6,756 nucleotides of DNA from assembly GCA_003456055.1 (NCBI GenBank), contig DMPG01000103.1, forward strand, positions 6,385 through 13,140, read 5' to 3'. Each line of letters opens with the position of its first letter. The first letter of the stretch is position 1. Of the stretch, positions 1-5,575 are shown piece after piece. The notes under the pieces are model-generated. The model saw nothing but the letters and a program-made list of their open reading frames with translations, made no database searches and had not been told where the DNA came from. The translations under genes and the position numbers were made by a program. Source of the stretch: Bacteroidota bacterium. GTDB taxonomy: Bacteria; Bacteroidota; Ignavibacteria; UBA10030; UBA8401.

Positions 1-79
1 GTTCAGAATGACAATAGACAACCAGTTTTTCAGATGTCTCAAGAATAATAATTCTCATAACCCTATAGGAGATAGCTCC
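1..79 (+). other. Leader upstream of the cytochrome operon
   Basis: This AT-rich stretch precedes the first operon gene. An open frame runs through it from an ATG at 8, but that would place 24 polar residues ahead of a textbook signal peptide, so I treat it as untranslated leader. A short imperfect hairpin (AGAAT 42-46, ATTCT 51-55) is visible. No convincing -35/-10 pair can be assigned. The operon promoter may lie here or before the window. Confidence 0.4.
67..71 (+). promoter_or_regulatory. Ribosome binding site of the tetrahaem cytochrome gene
   Basis: AGGAG lies 8 nt before the ATG at 80. It decides the start: the ATG at 8 lacks such a site, and only the ATG at 80 begins a clean signal peptide. 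Confidence 0.8.
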
Positions 80-595
80 ATGAAAAAAACAATTCTTGTG
101 TTGGTCGTAGTTGTATTTTGCCTGCCGGCATTTGCCCAGAATAAATTTGTTGGTACCGGTACATGTGCCTGCCACAATCTGCCGAAACAAGGAAAGCAAG
201 TTGATGTTTGGAAAAAATCAAAACATGCTGAAGCATTTACAACTTTAAAGAGTGATAAAGCTGCAGAAATTGTGAAGGCAAAAGGAATTAAAGTTGCTGC
301 AACAGAAGCAAAAGAATGTTTAGAATGTCATTCAACCGGTGCCGGTGAAGCAGTTGAAAAATCCTTTAAAGTTGAAATGGGTGTTCAATGCGAAGCATGC
401 CATGGTGCCGCTTCCGGATACAAAGCAATTCACAACAAACCTGAAAATAAAGAGAAAGCAATTGCAGCCGGTTTATTAAAGGGTGATGAAAAAACATGCA
501 AACAATGTCATGGTGCAAACAAGATGCACGATGCAAAAGCATTTAACTTCAAAAAATCATGGGAAGAAATTAAACATCCAACGCCGAAAGGTTAA
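80..595 (+). CDS. Secreted tetrahaem cytochrome c (cytochrome c554-like)
   Basis: The 171-residue product has a signal peptide (residues 1-19, Lys-Lys then a Val-rich core, AFA-Q cleavage), so it should be periplasmic. Four haem motifs follow: an unusual CACH at 29-32, then CLECH 80-84, CEACH 104-108 and CKQCH 140-144. The WKKSKHAEAF segment (His49), His118 and His166 near the C-terminus could supply distal ligands. The arrangement (a first haem close to the N-terminus, then a Gly-Lys-Gln...Trp...Ser-Lys-His-Ala stretch) resembles small cytochrome c554-type proteins, which act as soluble electron carriers. Family assignment is from memory of such proteins, not a search. The first motif is one residue short of CXXCH, so this site may bind haem abnormally or not at all. 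As first gene of a conduit-like operon, it probably shuttles electrons in the periplasm; that role is inferred. Confidence 0.85.
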   Translation: MKKTILVLVVVVFCLPAFAQNKFVGTGTCACHNLPKQGKQVDVWKKSKHAEAFTTLKSDKAAEIVKAKGIKVAATEAKECLECHSTGAGEAVEKSFKVEMGVQCEACHGAASGYKAIHNKPENKEKAIAAGLLKGDEKTCKQCHGANKMHDAKAFNFKKSWEEIKHPTPKG

Positions 596-597
596 CC

Positions 598-1875
598 ATG
601 TTCCGCAAAATTTTCATCGGTCTGGTTCTGCTTTCAGCAAGCGCTTCGGCGCAACTGATGACGGGACGATTGACAACATCGTTCTATGGATTTGAAGGGA
701 GTGATTCCGCCCTTGCAAAAGTGATGTATCTTCGAGCATACGAGAATGTTTATTTCAATGCTGCCTCCGGAGATTATTCGATCAAAATGAATGCGATGGT
801 GTCAAATGATTTTGGTTCAACAATCGAAACTGATCCCGAATTACGTGTGAATTCCTTTCTGATGAAGGTGAAAAATATTGGCGGTCTTGTAGATCTTTCT
901 GCAGGCCGCCAATTTGTTTTTGCCGGAGTCGGCAGCGGATTGATCGATGGTATTTCCGGATCGGCAAAATTTTTTGACAATACGCTTGCAGTTACGGGTT
1001 ACGGAGGAAACAATGTGACCCAGTCGCGCGATATTCGAAAACAATATATCGGAAACAAAGGGTTGTTCGGAGGTCAAATTACCTACGCACCCATCGAAGA
1101 TGGTGTTGTCGGGATTAGCTATATGAACAAACGCTGGGAACGAAAGCCGTATACAGCGCTGAGAATGGATTCGTTGTTCAATCCATACTCAATTGTTATT
1201 AACAGCAGACCGAATGAAGAAGAACTGGCATCGTTCGATGTTGAATATCAACACGAACAATCGTATTCGATCCAGGCAAAAACGGATTATGATATTTTGA
1301 CCGAAGAGATTTCGAAAGTTCAAGGATTTACCCGTGTTGGTGTTATGAAAGAACTGAATGTTACAGCGGAATATATCTTTCGTAAACCGCGGCTTGCATA
1401 CAATTCTATCTTCTCGGTGTTTAATATCAACAGCACAAAAGAAATCGAAGGCGGAATAGAATACCGTCCGATGTCTAAAACATTTCTCTTCGCTCGTTTT
1501 GCAAATGTCGATTATGTTGACGAAAGCAGTCAGCGGTTGGTTGTTGGCGGATCATATGATTTTGTTTCAGCAACGTACACTCAAAATTTCGGTTATGCCG
1601 GCGAATTGAACGGCATCTCCGTACAAGCAGCATATCCGATGATGGAGAGAATGCTGACACCGATGCTTGCGTTTGGGTATGCAACGTATAAACACGCGGC
1701 ATCCGATCCGGCAAGCGATGTGATGAACGGAACAGTTGGCGTTGTCTATCGACCGCTGCAAATACTCTCAACCGATCTGCAGATGCAATGGATGAGTACT
1801 CCGCAATATAAAAGCGATATGCGCATATTCCTAAAAATTAATTATTGGTTCAGCGAAAAGTTGAATTGGTTATGA
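598..1875 (+). CDS. Outer-membrane beta-barrel protein, candidate porin of a porin-cytochrome conduit
   Basis: The 425-residue product has a signal peptide (residues 1-18, ASA-Q cleavage). The rest consists largely of alternating polar/hydrophobic stretches rich in Tyr, Phe and Gly, with no hydrophobic helices, no Cys in the mature part and no haem motif. The C-terminal segment (MRIFLKINYWFSEKLNWL) looks like a closing amphipathic strand with aromatic residues. These are hallmarks of an outer-membrane barrel. The start lies 2 nt after the preceding stop, with AAAGG (587-591) as ribosome site, and the end overlaps the 14-haem cytochrome gene. Porins of Geobacter-type conduits are of similar length (roughly 420 residues, from memory) and sheathe a multihaem cytochrome. 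The context suggests that role, but I see no family-specific motif. A general porin or another barrel remains possible. Confidence 0.78.
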   Translation: MFRKIFIGLVLLSASASAQLMTGRLTTSFYGFEGSDSALAKVMYLRAYENVYFNAASGDYSIKMNAMVSNDFGSTIETDPELRVNSFLMKVKNIGGLVDLSAGRQFVFAGVGSGLIDGISGSAKFFDNTLAVTGYGGNNVTQSRDIRKQYIGNKGLFGGQITYAPIEDGVVGISYMNKRWERKPYTALRMDSLFNPYSIVINSRPNEEELASFDVEYQHEQSYSIQAKTDYDILTEEISKVQGFTRVGVMKELNVTAEYIFRKPRLAYNSIFSVFNINSTKEIEGGIEYRPMSKTFLFARFANVDYVDESSQRLVVGGSYDFVSATYTQNFGYAGELNGISVQAAYPMMERMLTPMLAFGYATYKHAASDPASDVMNGTVGVVYRPLQILSTDLQMQWMSTPQYKSDMRIFLKINYWFSEKLNWL

Positions 1876-3092
1876 TGAAAAAAAATCTTTATATAGCAAC
1901 GATAATTTCTGTGGTGATTGCACTTGTTATCTTCGGCCGCGGCAGTGCTGTAGCAAGCGAAGATGATCAAGCGGGAAATGCAAAGGCCATAAAATTTTCG
2001 CACAGTAAACATGCCGAAGCCGGTGCTGAATGTTCATCCTGTCATACGACAGCTTTAATGAGCACAAAATCTTCGGATAAAATGCTTCCAACACACACCG
2101 AATGTCAATCATGCCACGAGCAGGAAGTGAATGAGACGTGCGGTTTCTGTCATACGGATGCAAATAATCCTGTCGCATCTCCAAATCCGGTGCGCGAGAT
2201 CCTGTTCAGCCACAACAAACACAGTGTCGATCAAAAAGTTGAATGCGTTACGTGTCATGCCGGGATCAATGATGATAAGGAACAAGTAACTGCTGTTCAG
2301 CACATTCCTTCGATGGCAACGTGCAACACTTGCCATAATAATGTAATAGCAACGAATGAATGTGAAGCGTGTCATACAAACTTGACTACTCTCCGTCCGG
2401 CGTCGCACGTAGCAGCAAATTTCAAACGTGAGCATGGTCGAGTGATGAATGGTAGAACATTTGATGCAAACTGCCAAAGCTGTCACTCGGAAGCAACGTG
2501 TATGGAATGTCATGACGGGACGAATTTGACAACACTTTCCAAGTTTGAAAAAACAGGGATGCTGTCCCCGAGGAAATTCGGCAACGATAAACCTGCCGCA
2601 CTTTCAGGACAGAATGTTCATGATATTAATTATAAATTTACGCACGGTATCGATGCAAAGGGAAGAGCCTCAGATTGTCAAACATGTCATCGTCAGCAAA
2701 CATTCTGCAGCGACTGTCATATGAACGGCAGTGTTGCGCTCGGCGGGGCAATGCCTACAAGCCATGAAAAAGCAGGATTCACAACTATTGGAGTTGGAAC
2801 GGGCGGAGGAACTCACGCGCAATTAGCAAAGCGTGATATTCAACGATGTGCAGGATGTCATGACGCTGAAGGCGGAGATCCAACCTGCATTACGTGTCAT
2901 GGAGATTTTGATGGAATTAAAGGAACAAATCCACGAACACACGCAACTGGTTTTATGAAAACGGTAAAAGGCGAATGGCATGATGATATAGCGGCAAATT
3001 GTTTCGTCTGTCATACCGATGCGAATGCCAGACCAAACGGAAAACCAGGCCAGAAATTTTGCGGATATTGTCACGGAGCGAATGTCCAATGA
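1872..3092 (+). CDS. Secreted 14-haem cytochrome c (cytochrome c7/c3-type repeats)
   Basis: The 406-residue product has a signal peptide or N-terminal anchor (hydrophobic 6-21, probable cleavage AVA-S at 28/29) and 14 CXXCH motifs. These begin at residues 54, 78, 90, 125, 151, 164, 201, 210, 269, 279, 326, 339, 377 and 397. Residues 42-94 and 112-168 form two similar modules, each opening with FSHxKH and carrying three haems, as in cytochrome c7/c3-type folds. The rest contains four two-haem modules, giving 3+3+2+2+2+2. Extra histidines before the motifs can provide bis-His ligation. The ATG at 1872 overlaps the preceding stop as ATGA; the next codon (1875) is also ATG and equally possible. 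No good Shine-Dalgarno is visible, so translation probably depends on re-initiation. Such a long haem wire next to a barrel gene fits the inner cytochrome of a trans-outer-membrane conduit. That is inferred from context. Confidence 0.9.
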   Translation: MMKKNLYIATIISVVIALVIFGRGSAVASEDDQAGNAKAIKFSHSKHAEAGAECSSCHTTALMSTKSSDKMLPTHTECQSCHEQEVNETCGFCHTDANNPVASPNPVREILFSHNKHSVDQKVECVTCHAGINDDKEQVTAVQHIPSMATCNTCHNNVIATNECEACHTNLTTLRPASHVAANFKREHGRVMNGRTFDANCQSCHSEATCMECHDGTNLTTLSKFEKTGMLSPRKFGNDKPAALSGQNVHDINYKFTHGIDAKGRASDCQTCHRQQTFCSDCHMNGSVALGGAMPTSHEKAGFTTIGVGTGGGTHAQLAKRDIQRCAGCHDAEGGDPTCITCHGDFDGIKGTNPRTHATGFMKTVKGEWHDDIAANCFVCHTDANARPNGKPGQKFCGYCHGANVQ

Positions 3093-3901
3093 AAAAATTA
3101 ATAGTAATCTCCACCTTCGCAATTATCCTTGGCGGTCTGTTTGGCTGCAGTGAACGAAAAGATGATTCACCGTTAGTGCAAAGTAAAATTTCAATTCACG
3201 GTGAAGGATTTTTGGATCCGATATCGTCGAACTTTCACGCAAAGATCGTTCGAACAAAGAATTACGATCTGCAATTGTGTCAATCATGTCACGGTGCAGA
3301 TTATTCAGGCGGAACAACAGGTCAATCGTGCAACACCTGTCACAACAAACCGGCAGGTCCTGAAAATTGCACTACGTGCCATGGAGCTGTGAATGCTGCA
3401 CCGCCAAAAGATCTTGCGGATAATGTCTCGCCGACATTTCGCGGAGTTGGCGCACACCAGAAACATTTGTTAGGCGGGATTATTGGTGCAGCGGTTTCTT
3501 GCAAGGAATGCCATTCTGTTCCGGCAAAGCTTTCGTCACCCGGACATATTGATGCAACAAGTCTTGCAGAAGTACGATTTGACACTGCATCCGTTTTCTT
3601 TACTTCGGCTGGTTCTTATAATGCAACGAACGTTTCTTGTGCAAATACATACTGTCATGGTAATTTTAGCGGCGGAAATTCTTTAACTGTTACATGGAAT
3701 GGAACGAGCAGTACCGTGACTGAGTGTGGATCATGTCACGGTGATGTTACAAAGACGACATTGAAAGAAAAAGCATTCCCAAAAACCGGACATACGTTTG
3801 CAGCAATTACATCGGATTGTTCTACTTGTCATGGTGCGGTTGTAAATTCAAGTATGGCTATCATCGATCCTTCAAAACATGTGAATGGCAGGATCAATTA
3901 A
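3089..3901 (+). CDS. Multihaem c-type cytochrome lipoprotein, CxxxxCH/CxxCH type
   Basis: The 270-residue product has a lipoprotein signal (hydrophobic 4-18, lipobox LFGC, lipidated Cys20). Seven haem motifs follow: CQSCH 64, CNTCH 81, CTTCH 94, CKECH 138, a CX4CH at 184-190 (CANTYCH), CGSCH 213 and CSTCH 244. A CX4CH followed by CXXCH, together with GAHQKH at 121-126 and an N-terminal FHA...CQSCHG...SGG...SCNTCH pattern, recalls the CxxxxCH/CxxCH domain family first noted in Geobacter; some homologues are outer-membrane cytochromes. Mature residues start CSERKDD, an acidic post-cysteine pattern like Bacteroidota lipoprotein surface-export signals. The start overlaps the preceding stop by 4 nt (ATGA). 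An upstream in-frame extension within the 14-haem gene would hide the lipobox, so I reject it. Likely role: terminal cytochrome on the outer membrane, possibly facing outward, passing electrons to or from external partners. Its surface location is inferred. Confidence 0.87.
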   Translation: MKKLIVISTFAIILGGLFGCSERKDDSPLVQSKISIHGEGFLDPISSNFHAKIVRTKNYDLQLCQSCHGADYSGGTTGQSCNTCHNKPAGPENCTTCHGAVNAAPPKDLADNVSPTFRGVGAHQKHLLGGIIGAAVSCKECHSVPAKLSSPGHIDATSLAEVRFDTASVFFTSAGSYNATNVSCANTYCHGNFSGGNSLTVTWNGTSSTVTECGSCHGDVTKTTLKEKAFPKTGHTFAAITSDCSTCHGAVVNSSMAIIDPSKHVNGRIN

Positions 3902-3955
3902 AATATGGATAAAGATCAAAATGAGTTATAAAAAAGCTTTGATTATCGAAGTAAG

Positions 3956-3988
3956 AAAGTCCCGTTTATGACGGGACTTTTTATTTTT
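3956..3988 (+). terminator. Rho-independent terminator of the four-gene operon
   Basis: A perfect 10-bp stem (AAAGTCCCGT 3956-3965, ACGGGACTTT 3971-3980) with a 5-nt loop runs into a T-rich tail (TTTTTATTTTT, 3978-3988). It lies 54 nt after the seven-haem lipoprotein stop. Read from the minus strand the A-rich left flank is weaker, so it works mainly for + strand transcription. Confidence 0.9.
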
Positions 3989-4161
3989 AGACAGGAAAGT
4001 ATGACTTTTAACCAATAGTATAGAGGTTTTTGTCCATATTCTACTCTCAAGTTTGCAAAAATACTTTAAGGGTCTGTTGCAACCTTAGGAAATAGAATAA
4101 TACAATGCTGTAAATTTCAACGTTTTCGGCAATTATCTTCGGCACATTATTTGCCAATGAA

Positions 4162-4190
4162 TTGACAGATTTCACACTAGTTTGACTTAT
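4162..4190 (+). promoter_or_regulatory. Possible promoter of the six-haem lipoprotein gene
   Basis: A perfect TTGACA (4162-4167) is followed after 17 nt by ACTTAT (4185-4190), a poor -10 match. A Bacteroides-type TAnnTTTG box is only approximated (TAGTTTG, 4178-4184, one base short). A promoter is expected in this region because the upstream operon is terminated, but the exact boxes are uncertain. Confidence 0.35.
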
Positions 4191-4199
4191 CTACAACAG

Positions 4200-4215
4200 T
4201 ATTGGTAAGCCAATA
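4200..4215. repeat. Small inverted repeat in the leader of the six-haem lipoprotein gene
   Basis: TATTGG (4200-4205) and CCAATA (4210-4215) form a perfect 6-bp inverted repeat around TAAG. It starts about 10 nt after the possible -10 box and 33 nt before the ribosome site. It could be an operator over the transcription start or a 5'-leader hairpin. Chance occurrence in AT-rich DNA cannot be excluded. Confidence 0.3.
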
Positions 4216-4247
4216 TTCACTCAATGCAACAATTAACTTCATCAACG

Positions 4248-4254
4248 AAAGGAG
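4248..4254 (+). promoter_or_regulatory. Ribosome binding site selecting a GTG start
   Basis: AAAGGAG lies 8 nt before the GTG at 4263. The in-frame ATG at 4224 lies upstream of this site and has no Shine-Dalgarno of its own. Starting there would put 13 polar residues before the lipoprotein signal. Confidence 0.85.
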
Positions 4255-4262
4255 TTACAACA

Positions 4263-5444
4263 GTGAAAAATTTCTTAACTGTTTTAACAGCAATCGCTTT
4301 ATTTGGTCTTGTAGCGTGCGAAGGACCTGCAGGACCAGCAGGTAAAGACGGTGCAGCAGGAGCAGCAGGTTCACCGGGAGCAAATGGTGTAGATGCCGGC
4401 TTTGTCTATTTTGACGGATTCAAAGCAGATTTGAAATGCGCAACGTGCCACACACCTGGCGTGGATACAGCATTTTTTGTCGCGGGACGCGTAGCAGAAC
4501 AAGCCAATTCAAAACATTCCATTGGCGGCGATGTTGATCGTAATGCAAAAGATTGTGCACGTTGTCATACAACAGAAGGTTTGCAACAGTATGTAGCCGG
4601 AAAACCTTTAACAGATATTTTACACCCAAGCGCACCTGGTTGCTTTGCATGTCATGCGCCGCATGGCACCGGTGATTTTTCGTTAAGAGTAACCAATGCT
4701 GTTACAATGTTGTCTGGTGTAGACGGTGTTGCAGATTATTCATACACAACGACAAATAAATCAACCAATATGTGCATTACATGCCATCAGCCACGTGCAA
4801 TGAGTCCAAAAGCACCTGCATACACAAAAACAGCGGCTACAGATTCATTAGTGTTGACAAATTCAAGATGGTATAACCATTATGGCATACAAGGACCGTT
4901 GTTAATTGGTAAAGGTGGTTACGAGTTTGCCGGTTATAATTATCCTAATTCGACTCACCAATCAATGGCAACAGCCGGAACACTTGAATGCGCAACCTGC
5001 CATATGCAGGAACCAATCGGCGGCGGCGCGACAAAAGCTGGTGGACACACAATGAAATTGGAATTTGATTCACACGGAACACCAACGGTTGTTGTGACTG
5101 CTTGCAAAAAATGTCATGCAGACATTACATCTTCAGCAACTTCTTTAACAATGTCACGCACCGCTTTCGATGATTATCGTAAAGCAAGTGGTGTGTCACG
5201 CAGTGTTATTGCGAAGAGTCTCGATAGTCTGAAGACATTGCTGATTAACAAAGGTTGGTACGATCCAGCTACTGAACTCGTTAAAGCAAGTTCAAGCAAA
5301 CCGTTAGTGATCAAACCTGCATACAGAGCAGGGGCACTTTACAATTTCTTCTTTGTAGAACATGATCTTAGTGAAGGTATTCACAATTCAAAATATGCAA
5401 AAGCGTTGCTCGATGCATCCATTGCAGAAATGAATAAACCATAA
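4263..5444 (+). CDS. Six-haem c-type cytochrome lipoprotein with collagen-like linker
   Basis: The 393-residue product has a lipoprotein signal (hydrophobic 4-17, lipobox LVAC, lipidated Cys19). Directly after the cysteine and one Glu come eight uninterrupted Gly-X-Y triplets (residues 21-44). Six CXXCH motifs follow at 59 (CATCH), 98 (CARCH), 127 (CFACH), 171 (CITCH), 243 (CATCH) and 281 (CKKCH). There is no CXXCK, so a canonical nitrite-reductase active-site haem is missing. The C-terminal 110 residues lack haem motifs and look helical. They end with an EHDLSEGIHN...KALLDAS segment in which His367 and His374 could be distal ligands; similar C-terminal helices occur in NrfA-like multihaem proteins (from memory). 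The gene appears monocistronic, between two terminators. It is probably an outer-membrane-attached electron carrier or reductase; the substrate is unknown. The GTG start is chosen because of AAAGGAG 8 nt upstream. Confidence 0.87.
   Translation: MKNFLTVLTAIALFGLVACEGPAGPAGKDGAAGAAGSPGANGVDAGFVYFDGFKADLKCATCHTPGVDTAFFVAGRVAEQANSKHSIGGDVDRNAKDCARCHTTEGLQQYVAGKPLTDILHPSAPGCFACHAPHGTGDFSLRVTNAVTMLSGVDGVADYSYTTTNKSTNMCITCHQPRAMSPKAPAYTKTAATDSLVLTNSRWYNHYGIQGPLLIGKGGYEFAGYNYPNSTHQSMATAGTLECATCHMQEPIGGGATKAGGHTMKLEFDSHGTPTVVVTACKKCHADITSSATSLTMSRTAFDDYRKASGVSRSVIAKSLDSLKTLLINKGWYDPATELVKASSSKPLVIKPAYRAGALYNFFFVEHDLSEGIHNSKYAKALLDASIAEMNKP
4323..4394 (+). repeat. Gly-X-Y (collagen-like) coding repeat
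   Basis: Eight consecutive 9-nt units encode GPA, GPA, GKD, GAA, GAA, GSP, GAN and GVD, directly after the lipidated cysteine of the six-haem lipoprotein. Several units have Pro at X or Y. The DNA is GC-richer and more repetitive than its surroundings. It probably forms an extended spacer and could trimerise, though eight triplets without hydroxyproline is short for a stable triple helix. Confidence 0.85.
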
Positions 5445-5491
5445 TTTTTTCCTCCCGGGAAAAATTGCAGGAACACTTCTTATATCTAATA

Positions 5492-5532
5492 ATCCGTCTC
5501 GCTTTCAGCGGGGCGGATTTTTTGTTTTTTTT
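5492..5532 (+). terminator. Rho-independent terminator of the six-haem lipoprotein gene
   Basis: A 13-bp stem (5492-5504 with 5508-5520, two G-U wobbles) closes on a 3-nt TTC loop. It is followed by TTTTT, one G and eight more T (to 5532). It lies 47 nt after the stop codon. A weaker AT-rich imperfect inverted repeat (AATTTTTTCC...GGGAAAAATT, 5443-5466) sits between. Confidence 0.92.
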
Positions 5533-5575
5533 GGAAACCTCGAAATATTTCCATATCATTTACACATAAAAAATA

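Larger units (their letters stand above)
3902..4262. other. Non-coding gap between the operon and the six-haem lipoprotein gene
   Basis: This 361-nt AT-rich region holds the operon terminator in its first quarter, then about 170 nt in which I see no gene. It ends with a possible promoter, a small inverted repeat and the ribosome site of the next gene. A 16-codon open frame from the ATG at 3921 runs into the terminator stem and has no ribosome site, so I do not call it. TTCGGCA occurs twice (4125-4131, 4138-4144), 13 bp apart. No tRNA or riboswitch fold could be recognised by eye. Confidence 0.6.

Noticed and set aside
8..79. N-terminal extension of the first cytochrome from the ATG at 8
   Set aside because: It would bury the signal peptide behind 24 polar residues, while the ATG at 80 has AGGAG at ideal spacing.
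598..1875. Minus-strand open frames lying within the barrel and cytochrome genes
   Set aside because: They have no ribosome sites or recognisable domains and lie opposite well-supported genes; they are coding-strand shadows.
3921..3971. 16-codon open frame after the lipoprotein gene
   Set aside because: It has no ribosome site, ends inside the terminator and encodes nothing recognisable.
4071..4086. GGTCTGTTGCAACC resembles the terminal repeats of some insertion sequences (IS6-like)
   Set aside because: There is no partner inverted end, no target duplication and no transposase fragment in the window; the likeness is short.
4437..5117. Six-haem protein as a true ammonia-forming nitrite reductase (NrfA)
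   Set aside because: The CXXCK active-site motif is absent, and haem number and the lipoprotein anchor differ from classical NrfA.
5533..5552. GGAAA...GAAATATTTCC palindrome before the hydrolase gene
   Set aside because: The arms are short and AT-rich, and it directly follows the terminator T-tract; it is not distinguishable from chance.
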